Shown here piece after piece: positions 1 through 6,798 of a stretch of 35,183 nt of DNA. The notes below the pieces were generated by a model. The model saw only the letters and a list, made by a program, of their open reading frames with translations. It did no database searches and was not told where the DNA came from. A program made the position numbers and the translations under genes. Each line of letters opens with the position of its first letter. Within the stretch, counting starts at the first letter, position 1. The stretch is from an uncultured Collinsella sp. (GTDB lineage: Bacteria; Actinomycetota; Coriobacteriia; Coriobacteriales; Coriobacteriaceae), in the NCBI GenBank assembly GCA_902465015.1, contig CABQLK010000018.1:1-35183 (forward strand), read 5' to 3'.

Positions 1-201
1 CACAACATTTTGCTCAAGAGTAAACATCCTGTGAACGGTTGAAAATCGACCGTGAGCGGTAGGTCATCAACCGGGAGGAATACCCTACCAAACTGATGAG
101 AATATCTTTAACCCCTCGGTGGTTAGAAGCGTAATGTTCAGACAACTAAATTTGAATTTTCGCGCAGATTTTAGGCATCAATTCGCCCAAATCGCCTGAG
201 G

Positions 202-234
202 CCGCCACAAAGGCGCCTGCCCCTTTTGTGGTGG
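202..234. repeat. Type A palindromic repeat, copy 1
   Basis: Arms CCGCCACAAAGG and CCTTTTGTGGTGG enclose a short loop. This is one of four copies of a hairpin family in the window (also 1158-1189, 2742-2774, 17503-17535). It lies 13 bases beyond the stop codon of the minus-strand HAD gene and probably acts as its transcription terminator. The remaining bases at the left edge (1-201) contain no gene I can support, only a weak GGTAGG/CCTACC dyad at 58-89. Confidence 0.8.
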
Positions 235-247
235 TTCTCCCCCGGCG

Positions 248-1069
248 CTACAGCAGATGTTCCTCGATAAAGATCGCGATGCCGTCTTTGTCGTTGCTCG
301 CGGTTACAAAATCGGCGGCGGCACGGGTGGCATCGCTGCCATTTGCCATGGCCACGCCCACGCCGGCGTCAGCCACCATGCAGGTGTCGTTGTCCGCATC
401 GCCAAACACGCAGATGTCCTGGAGCTCCATGTCGTTGAGCTCCGCCACGCGCACAAGGCCGCGCGTCTTGGACACGCGCGGATCCATGAACTCGTAGAGC
501 CGCTGCGTGGTTTGCAGGGCCGCTGCCTTAACAGTGTTATCGGCAAACGTCGACGCCCGCTCAATCACCTGCGGCATCACCTCGGGCGCCATGGTAAACA
601 TCACCTTGGGCTGCGGCTCGCGCAAAAACTCGGCAAAATCGACCACCTGGTAGGGCACGCCGTCGACGCGCGACAGGTGCTCGACACACGCGTTGCTCTC
701 GGGCACGTAGAACACGCCGTCTCGGGGGCAGACGGGCGTTGCCGGAAGGTCCGCCATGTGCTTGCAGATGCGCGCGATGGTCTCGCCCGGCAGCGGATAG
801 CTCAGCTCGTTGATGTCGTGCGCGCGGTCGATGACCTCGGCACCACCGCAGCCCACCATCACGTCCACCAGGCCTTCGATGCCCCAGAGCTCGTACATGG
901 CCTCGGTCGCGTGGGCGTCGCGCCCGGTGCACAGGCCAAAGAGCACGCCGCGCTCGCGCAGGGAGCGGATCGCCGCCACGGTGCGCGGGGACACCGTGTG
1001 CTGGCTCGTGAGCAGCGTGCCGTCGATATCGCAGAACACGGCTTTGATGTGGCTGAAGATGGTGTCCAT
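248..1069 (-). CDS. Cof-type HAD-IIB family phosphatase
   Basis: A 273-residue cytosolic haloacid-dehalogenase phosphatase, probably acting on small sugar phosphates or flavin/pyridoxal phosphates as relatives do; the substrate cannot be read from sequence. Motif I is DIDGT at residues 14-18 (nucleophile Asp14, acid/base Asp16), motif II lies in CTGR, and motif IV is GDADND near the C terminus, with an alpha/beta cap between them as in the IIB (Cof) class. The reading frame is open a further 85 codons upstream, but the ATG at 1069 is chosen because AGAAAGG precedes it and because the upstream extension translates hairpin repeats. It is followed by a type A hairpin and sits downstream of an MFS gene, separated by two hairpins, so it may be transcribed separately. 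Confidence 0.88.
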   Translation of the reverse strand: MDTIFSHIKAVFCDIDGTLLTSQHTVSPRTVAAIRSLRERGVLFGLCTGRDAHATEAMYELWGIEGLVDVMVGCGGAEVIDRAHDINELSYPLPGETIARICKHMADLPATPVCPRDGVFYVPESNACVEHLSRVDGVPYQVVDFAEFLREPQPKVMFTMAPEVMPQVIERASTFADNTVKAAALQTTQRLYEFMDPRVSKTRGLVRVAELNDMELQDICVFGDADNDTCMVADAGVGVAMANGSDATRAAADFVTASNDKDGIAIFIEEHLL

Positions 1070-1157
1070 GGGGGCCTTTCTGGGTTGTGCGGCGATGTGG
1101 GGTGTATTCGTGAACGGCGTACATGGTATACCAAGGCGCAGGCCGTTGGGGCCCGAT

Positions 1158-1189
1158 CGCCACAAAGGTGCCCGCCCCCCTTGTGGTGG
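1158..1189. repeat. Type A palindromic repeat, copy 2
   Basis: Arms CGCCACAAAGG and CCTTGTGGTGG form a hairpin between the MFS gene and the HAD gene. This copy is slightly decayed compared with those at 2742 and 17503. Confidence 0.75.
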
Positions 1190-1225
1190 CCGGACCCGAA
1201 GGGTGTCCCGGCCCGGAGCGCAAAG

Positions 1226-1282
1226 CATCACAACATTCGACGCTTTTCGGCAAAATCGCGATTTTCGCTGAATGTTGTGATG
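1226..1282. repeat. Type B palindromic repeat, copy 1
   Basis: Arms CATCACAACATTC and GAATGTTGTGATG flank an A/T-rich centre containing CGCTTTT. It begins just after the MFS stop codon. On the plus strand the hairpin is followed by a run of five T. Two better-preserved copies occur at 5448-5506 and 6690-6748. Confidence 0.85.
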
Positions 1283-1286
1283 GTTT

Positions 1287-2567
1287 TTACCGCCTCGCGG
1301 CACAATCAAAATGCCGGCGGCCAAACAGCAGCAACGCCGCGGGAACCGCCGTCACGACCATGCCCGCACCAACGAGCGTCTGCTGCACGCCAAACGTCGC
1401 CGCCAGCCAGGGGGCAATCGCCAGCGGGGCCACGCCGGCAAACATGTTGCCAAAACCCATGACCGAGTTGACGCGACCGAGCTGCTCGAGCGGGGCCGTC
1501 GTTTGCACGATCGTGTTGTGGAGCGGGTTGACGACGCCCCAGGCCACGCCCAGGGCAATCTGGCCGACAAGGGCTACTCCCACGTACGGTGTCCCCACAT
1601 AGAGCAAACTTCCCAGGCCCACGGACATAAGCGCCACGAGCAGCGTTTTAAGGTTGACCAGGTGCGGCGGCAAGCGGAGCGCGACCACGGCGCCCAGCAC
1701 CGCGCCCACACCGCTGGCCGACGAGAGCCAGCCCATCCATTCGACACCAACGTGCAGAACATCGCGGTAGAAGAACGACTCCAGCGGGTCGAAGGCACCG
1801 TAGCCAAAGTTCGAAAGGAAGATGATGCAGAAAAGTAGCGCGAGGACGCTGTTGGTGAAGACTGTCTTGATGCTGGCTGCGAAGGTGGTGCGGGAAGATG
1901 TGTTGGAGTCGGGGCTTTGTCCCGCACGCTCCCCTTCCTCTGCCGAATCGGCATCCGCATCCCCGGCGACATGGCTGGCCTTCGGCCTAAAGCCCCAACC
2001 GGCGACGAGCGCCAGCACGGTAAAGAGCATCATGAGCACGAACACCGCGCGCGACGACGCGGCCGCCGCGACAAAGCCGCCCAGCGTGGGGCCGACGATA
2101 ATGCTCACGTTGGAGAACATGGTTATGGCGGAGTTGATGTCTTTGAGCTCGCCGGGGTCGTCGGTGAGATACGCCGGATAGGACGTGGCGATGGGCTGGG
2201 CGAACCCCATCACAAAGCCCAGGAGTACCGCGCCGGCAAGGACTGTTCCGGTCGCGCTGCCAAAGGCGAGGATTGCCGCGCCGGTTGCCAGCGTGCCCAC
2301 GATGCTCAGCAAGAAATGCCGGCACGGACCCCAGACGTCGAGCGCCGCGCCACCCGCAAAGGATCCCAAGATCACGAATACGTTCATAAACAGAACGGCC
2401 AGCGATGTCGCCACGACCGAGGCATCGTCTGCATAGGTGAGCGTTCCGATGACGCCGATAAAGTAGCTGGTCTGAAAACCGGTGTAGATGAGAAAGCGCA
2501 TCGCCACCAGGCGTTTAGCCTGCGCGGACAGCGAAGGTTGAGGTTTTGAGAGAAGAGATGCGAGCAT
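1287..2567 (-). CDS. MFS transporter
   Basis: A 426-residue integral membrane protein of the major facilitator superfamily with about 12 hydrophobic segments. The cytoplasmic N terminus leads into FLIYTGFQTSYFIGVIGTLT, and a charged, Ser-rich central loop (around residues 200-230) splits two six-helix halves. Family members export drugs or metabolites by proton antiport; no substrate can be named here. The start at 2567 is chosen because AAGGAG lies 5-6 bases upstream; the longer frame adds 13 residues without a ribosome site. The TAA stop runs directly into a type B hairpin. No regulator is adjacent. An over-interpreted drug label should be avoided. Confidence 0.85.
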   Translation of the reverse strand: MLASLLSKPQPSLSAQAKRLVAMRFLIYTGFQTSYFIGVIGTLTYADDASVVATSLAVLFMNVFVILGSFAGGAALDVWGPCRHFLLSIVGTLATGAAILAFGSATGTVLAGAVLLGFVMGFAQPIATSYPAYLTDDPGELKDINSAITMFSNVSIIVGPTLGGFVAAAASSRAVFVLMMLFTVLALVAGWGFRPKASHVAGDADADSAEEGERAGQSPDSNTSSRTTFAASIKTVFTNSVLALLFCIIFLSNFGYGAFDPLESFFYRDVLHVGVEWMGWLSSASGVGAVLGAVVALRLPPHLVNLKTLLVALMSVGLGSLLYVGTPYVGVALVGQIALGVAWGVVNPLHNTIVQTTAPLEQLGRVNSVMGFGNMFAGVAPLAIAPWLAATFGVQQTLVGAGMVVTAVPAALLLFGRRHFDCAARR

Positions 2568-2741
2568 GGGAACTCCTTGTTTCATACGAATGCGGACGGC
2601 GGGCATTCGCCACCGTCTGTCAAATCAATCTATCCGCATGAAACATTAAGGACGCATCAAGCCCCTTCTCTCCGTTTTTCGACCGTCATGAACTACTTGG
2701 TAGATTGTAAGGCATGCCCCACACATCTACCAAAGCAAAAA

Positions 2742-2774
2742 CCACCACAAAGGTGCCTGGCCCCTTTGTGGTGG
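2742..2774 (-). terminator. Type A palindromic repeat, copy 3, probable terminator
   Basis: Perfect 12-bp arms CCACCACAAAGG and CCTTTGTGGTGG. Read on the minus strand, the hairpin is followed by TTTTTGCTTT, so it fits a Rho-independent terminator for the molybdopterin genes that end at 2954. Confidence 0.75.
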
Positions 2775-2847
2775 AAGTGACGTTTGCCCAGATAAAACCT
2801 GCCAAAATAAACCTGTCCCTTTTTGGCATGTTATGGCAACGCAGCGA

Positions 2848-2947
2848 GCCGGTTCCAAGTGCCCCAGGTCGCCCCGAAAGAGGAGCGACGCGTACTTTGG
2901 TACGCGAGCGACGGCTTGAGGGGCGAGATGGGGTGCTTGGGGCCGGC
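2848..2947. repeat. 100-nt imperfect inverted repeat
   Basis: Nested arms run from GCCGG (2848) to CCGGC (2947). Inner blocks also pair: CCAAG/CTTGG, GCCCCA/TGGGG, TCGCCCC/GGGGCGA, and an apical CGCGTAC-TTTG-GTACGCG. It lies just after the moaC-mobB stop codon. The length and nested symmetry suggest a repeat element or cruciform rather than a simple terminator. Confidence 0.75.
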
Positions 2948-2953
2948 GCAGCG

Positions 2954-4255
2954 TCAAGCCTGAAGGTGGTCTTGGATAAGATCGCAGATGGCTCGGGCGT
3001 CGTTGATGTTGATGGCTCGGGTCGCGAAGCCGGCATCGAAGGCCTGACGCGCCAGGGCTTCGTTGCAGGCAAGGGCCAGCGTGTGACCGTCGACCAGGTC
3101 GAGCGAGCTCTTGCCGCGCAGACGGTCGACACCGGAGCGCGCGACCACGATGTTGTCGAAGCCCTCGGTCTTGTAGCCCTCGATGATCACCACGTCGACA
3201 TCGTTGTAGCGCGACAGCAGCTCGCGCGCGGGCATCTCGTCCTCCTCGCGCGTGTCGGCGTACTCCGCCCAGCGCGTGGCGCAGATGAGTCCCACGTGCT
3301 TGGAGCCGGCCTGGTGATGGCGCCACGTATCCTTAGCAGGCACATCGATATCAAAGCCGTGATGCCCATGATGCTTGAGCGATCCCACGCGCAGGCCGCG
3401 GCGGGTGAGCTCGGCAATGACCTTCTCGACGAGCGTGGTCTTGCCCGAGTTCTGGTAGCCGATAAACGCGATCGCGGGGACGGCCGAGGCCGGAGCTGCG
3501 GGCGCGACGGTGACGGGTGCGCTCGCGGGTGTGGCACCGTCAGCGGCCACGGCCTCAACAGCAGCGGCCTGGCGCTCTGCACGATCCCACACGCCCGAGC
3601 GGCCGCCCTCCTTGTGCAGCAGGCGCACGTCGACGATCTCCATGCCGCGATCGACCGCCTTGCACATGTCATAGATGGTCAGACACGCAGCGCTCGCGCC
3701 GGTCAGAGCCTCCATCTCAATACCCGTCTTGCCCGTCACGCCCGCCGTGACCAGCACGTGAAAGCCAACCTGCCCGTCCGCGCGCGCCGGCGCCCAACCC
3801 TCGGGCACGTCCTCGGCCGGCGTCCCCGCCGCAGCGATGGGCGCAATGTCGCACTTACTCTTGGTAATGAGCAGCGGATGGCACATGGGGATGATGTCGC
3901 TCGTGCGCTTGATGGCCATAATGCCCGCTACGCGCGCACAGGCAAGCACGTCGCCCTTTTTGGCGCGGTCCTGCAGCACCATGGCCTGTGTCTCGGGGTG
4001 CATGAGGATGGTGCCCTCGGCGATGGCGATGCGGTGCGTCTCGGCCTTGTCGGACACGTCGACCATGCGTACCTCGCCCTTGGCGTCCACATGCGTCAGC
4101 TCGTCGCGACGGGCGTCGCGGACGGGCTCAGCGACAGCGCTGGCAGACGGCTGTGCGTCTGCAACGGCATCGGTGGCCGCAGCCGTGACTTTGTGGGCAG
4201 ACATCGCGGCCCTGCGAGCGGCCTTGGTGGCATCGGCGTACCTGCTCTTGGCCAT
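2954..4255 (-). CDS. moaC: MoaC-MobB fusion (cyclic pyranopterin monophosphate synthase / Mo-cofactor GTPase)
   Basis: A 433-residue cytosolic fusion. Residues about 52-223 are MoaC, which with MoaA turns GTP into cyclic pyranopterin monophosphate: MCHPLLITKSK (124-134) and YDMCKAVDRG (195-204) carry the conserved His, Asp and Lys. An Ala/Pro-rich linker (224-259) joins MobB, a P-loop GTP-binding protein of late cofactor maturation, with Walker A GYQNSGKTT at 266-274 and IIEGYK further on. An Ala-rich extension of about 50 residues precedes MoaC, and MoaC has a short insert at about 142-160. The start at 4255 is preceded by GGAGG and lies 4 bases after the moaA stop, so the two genes form an operon and are probably translationally coupled. 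Confidence 0.92.
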   Translation of the reverse strand: MAKSRYADATKAARRAAMSAHKVTAAATDAVADAQPSASAVAEPVRDARRDELTHVDAKGEVRMVDVSDKAETHRIAIAEGTILMHPETQAMVLQDRAKKGDVLACARVAGIMAIKRTSDIIPMCHPLLITKSKCDIAPIAAAGTPAEDVPEGWAPARADGQVGFHVLVTAGVTGKTGIEMEALTGASAACLTIYDMCKAVDRGMEIVDVRLLHKEGGRSGVWDRAERQAAAVEAVAADGATPASAPVTVAPAAPASAVPAIAFIGYQNSGKTTLVEKVIAELTRRGLRVGSLKHHGHHGFDIDVPAKDTWRHHQAGSKHVGLICATRWAEYADTREEDEMPARELLSRYNDVDVVIIEGYKTEGFDNIVVARSGVDRLRGKSSLDLVDGHTLALACNEALARQAFDAGFATRAININDARAICDLIQDHLQA

Positions 4256-4259
4256 ATGA

Positions 4260-5315
4260 TCATCCTCCGATTTGGGACATAAATCGTTGCGTGCCCTCAA
4301 TTATCGCGTGTTCCTGCGGTTTGTGGGCCACGGCATCGCGCCAAATCGAAAGTACCTGCATATCATCACCATGGCGCAGCGCCTCACGCACCGAATACTC
4401 GGCATCGCTAAACAGGCACGGACGCACGTTGCCATCGGCCGTCAGGCGCAGACGGTTGCAATTCGCACAAAAATGGTTGGACATGGCGCTAATAAAGCCA
4501 ACCGTTCCCGCCGCGCCCGGAAAGTGCCAGTAGCGCGCAGGGCCCGCGCCGGCAGGAGCATCGTTGATGTCAAGCGGCTCGAGCTCGCCCAGGCCCGTCA
4601 CGGCGACCCCGGCATTGATGCGCGCCCGCAGCTCGTCGCTCGGCACGGTATCGCTCGCGTCCCACAGCTCGGGATTGAGTGCGGGCGCATGCGGGTCCAC
4701 AGTGCAATGCGAGCTCGTGTGCTCGTCGCCGATGGGCATGTATTCGATAAAGCGCAGGTGGATGGGGCGGTCGGCGGTCAAGCGCGCGAGGGCCGCCACA
4801 TCTTGGTTGAGCCGGCGCACCACAACGCAGTTGACCTTAACGGGCTCAAAGCCCCAAGCCAGTGCCGCGTCGATGCCCGCCATGGTCTGCTCGAGCCGAC
4901 CCAGGCGCGTGATCTTTCCGAAGAGCGTAGGGTCGAGCGTGTCGAGCGAGATGTTAACGCGGTCAAGCCCGGCATCTTTGAGCTGCGGCGCCAGCTTGGG
5001 CAGCAGGGCGCCATTAGTGGTGAGCGAGATGTCCTCGATCTGCGGAATCGCGCGGATGTCGCGAATAAGCGGAATGATACGGCGACTGACCAGCGGCTCG
5101 CCACCCGTCAGGCGCACGCGGCGAATGCCCTCCCCCGCCACCAGGCGCACAAAACGGGCGATCTCCTCGGCACTGAGCAGCTCGTCGTGCGCACGGGGCG
5201 CCACGCCGTCGGCCGGCATGCAATAGATGCAGCGGAAATTGCACTTGTCGGTAACGGCAATGCGCAGGTAGTTGATATCGCGGCCAAAGCCGTCATGTTG
5301 CACGTGCCCGTCCAC
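4260..5315 (-). CDS. moaA: GTP 3',8-cyclase MoaA (radical SAM)
   Basis: A 351-residue radical SAM enzyme that converts GTP to 3',8-cyclo-GTP, the first step of molybdenum cofactor synthesis. The N-terminal cluster motif is C25-N-F-R-C29-I-Y-C32. The second 4Fe-4S cluster is bound by C283, C286 and C300 (CANCNRLRL...RPC). The functional C-terminal Gly-Gly is present. Length is slightly above the usual 330-340. The start is GTG at 5315, supported by GGAGG five bases before it; no in-frame ATG lies near. The gene leads the operon with moaC-mobB. A type B hairpin stands upstream and separates it from the next gene. Confidence 0.95.
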   Translation of the reverse strand: MDGHVQHDGFGRDINYLRIAVTDKCNFRCIYCMPADGVAPRAHDELLSAEEIARFVRLVAGEGIRRVRLTGGEPLVSRRIIPLIRDIRAIPQIEDISLTTNGALLPKLAPQLKDAGLDRVNISLDTLDPTLFGKITRLGRLEQTMAGIDAALAWGFEPVKVNCVVVRRLNQDVAALARLTADRPIHLRFIEYMPIGDEHTSSHCTVDPHAPALNPELWDASDTVPSDELRARINAGVAVTGLGELEPLDINDAPAGAGPARYWHFPGAAGTVGFISAMSNHFCANCNRLRLTADGNVRPCLFSDAEYSVREALRHGDDMQVLSIWRDAVAHKPQEHAIIEGTQRFMSQIGG

Positions 5316-5447
5316 GCAGCCCTCCCCTCGCGCGGCGTTTTATTCTTCGGAAAACATAATACCCCACGAGAGAATCATGCCGACACCCGTACGACAGGAC
5401 GGGTCACTTCGAGCAAAACGGACTTCCAAGCCCATCTTCAGCACAGA

Positions 5448-5506
5448 CCATCACAACATTCGATGCTTTTCCCGTTTTTGGCAAAAAACGTCGAATGTTG
5501 TGATGG
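5448..5506. repeat. Type B palindromic repeat, copy 2
   Basis: A 59-nt palindrome with perfect 16-bp outer arms starting CCATCACAACATTCGA. The inner part GCTTTT...AAAAAACG nearly completes the stem. It lies between the stop of the PD-(D/E)XK gene (5548) and the moaA start. Confidence 0.9.
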
Positions 5507-5547
5507 TTTGCCTGCCCACGGCACCCCGTAGAAGGACCAAAGCGCCC

Positions 5548-6585
5548 CTAAAGACCGCCGTCCCAGTGCCGAATCACGAATTCTCGCAGATCGTTCTGCC
5601 GTTTCTGGAACGCTTCGCTTCGGTCGCACTTGAGGCCCATAGCAAGCGCGATGGCGTTCATCGCCCGGTGCAATTGCAGCTGGTGGGCAAACTGAGTCCC
5701 GGTGAGGACGATCATCCTAAAGCCCAGCGCGCTCAGCACGGTCATACGCTCCGCATCCGACGCGCTGCGCTGTTTATCAAGATGGTCCGAGCCGTTGTAT
5801 TCAATCCCCGTACCGCTCGCAGACGCATATACGTCGATCTCGAAATACCCGGCCTTTGCGAGATACTTGAACTCGTTGGGAACATCGACCCGATGGTTGA
5901 GCTCAATCTTGGCGTATCCCAGCCCGCCCTGGGAACGTTTTGCTACGACCATGATTGCGGTGGCCGTCTCCATGGGCGACCGCGCGCCATCGTGCATGCG
6001 CTTGAGCACGGCGGCCGCGCGTATAGCCCCCTGACGAGATCGGTTCTCATTGCAATAGGCAATCAAGTCGGCAACGGTATACCTCTGCCCCATCTCGATA
6101 TAATCGCCTGTTGACAGATGATTCAAATGGTATCGGGCGCAGATTTCGTAGCCATATTCCAGCTGCTCGGGCTCACTCATCCACGAACCCGCCTGGACAA
6201 AGCACATGGCCTCATCAACCACTAGAAGGCCCTCTGCTACCTCGATAAGATGGCCCGGAGGTACCGGCGACCCAAACACGTGGCACCTAAATCCAGCCGG
6301 CGTCGAGCGCTCAAAATCGAAGTTGACGAGCGTGTCGACATGATCGAGCTCTTCTCGTGGAATACCAAGCGAAACCAGATAGTCGGTAACGATCTCAACT
6401 GCCGTTGAAGCCCTCAGCCCCTTGGCATCGAGCCCCAATTTGGGCAGGCCCGCGGTCGGCTCCGCCTCGTTAGCAAGCGAGTCCTCATCGTATAGGCTGC
6501 TTGCTCGCGAGAGCGGCTCGAACGGGCGCGCCACGTTGTGGTACAGCCAGGCAGTCTTATGGGACAGGACGATCGGCAGGTCCAT
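5548..6585 (-). CDS. Uncharacterised protein with a C-terminal PD-(D/E)XK (DUF559/Vsr-like) nuclease-type domain
   Basis: A 345-residue soluble protein without signal peptide or membrane segments. The N-terminal half (1-190) resembles nothing I can name; it may correspond to the DNA-binding part of AbiEi-like antitoxin or regulator proteins. The C-terminal half has the layout of the DUF559/Vsr endonuclease fold: SPMET (Glu206), FEIDVYAS (Asp251), GIEYNG (Glu262, Asn264), HLDKQR (268-273) and a final LGFRMIVLTG strand. The putative acidic residues are all present. TGGAGGG precedes the ATG at 6585. The gene stands alone between two type B hairpins, so it is an independent unit. Nuclease activity is inference; a DNA-binding regulator is possible. 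Confidence 0.75.
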   Translation of the reverse strand: MDLPIVLSHKTAWLYHNVARPFEPLSRASSLYDEDSLANEAEPTAGLPKLGLDAKGLRASTAVEIVTDYLVSLGIPREELDHVDTLVNFDFERSTPAGFRCHVFGSPVPPGHLIEVAEGLLVVDEAMCFVQAGSWMSEPEQLEYGYEICARYHLNHLSTGDYIEMGQRYTVADLIAYCNENRSRQGAIRAAAVLKRMHDGARSPMETATAIMVVAKRSQGGLGYAKIELNHRVDVPNEFKYLAKAGYFEIDVYASASGTGIEYNGSDHLDKQRSASDAERMTVLSALGFRMIVLTGTQFAHQLQLHRAMNAIALAMGLKCDRSEAFQKRQNDLREFVIRHWDGGL

Positions 6586-6689
6586 GAGCCCTCCAATGGA
6601 GTCGGATAACCAACCTTATTCCCCTGCCCACGGGTCCGCACACCTTCGTGCGCAAGAAAGCGATTCCACCCGATCGAGTGGCAGAAAAA

Positions 6690-6748
6690 CCATCACAACA
6701 TTCGATGCTTTTCCCGATTTTGGCAAAAAGCGTCGAATGTTGTGATGG
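6690..6748 (-). terminator. Type B palindromic repeat, copy 3, probable terminator of the ABC genes
   Basis: A 59-nt palindrome with perfect 16-bp outer arms. It is almost identical to the copy at 5448, with the centre differing at a few positions. On the minus strand it is followed by TTTTTCTG, as expected for an intrinsic terminator downstream of the ABC exporter (stop at 6799). Confidence 0.8.
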
Positions 6749-6798
6749 TTTGAGGCGAGGTGAGGGCACGGAGGACCAAAGCATCGTGCTCGAACGGG

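Noticed and set aside
102..111. CTGATGAG, the core of hammerhead ribozymes
   Set aside because: No following CGAAA core segment and no flanking helices in the right order.
257..1462. Long plus-strand open frames opposite the HAD and MFS genes (also opposite ligA, the ABC genes and the dehydratase)
   Set aside because: These follow from high GC at third positions on the other strand; they lack ribosome sites and have His/Arg/Ala-rich unnatural composition.
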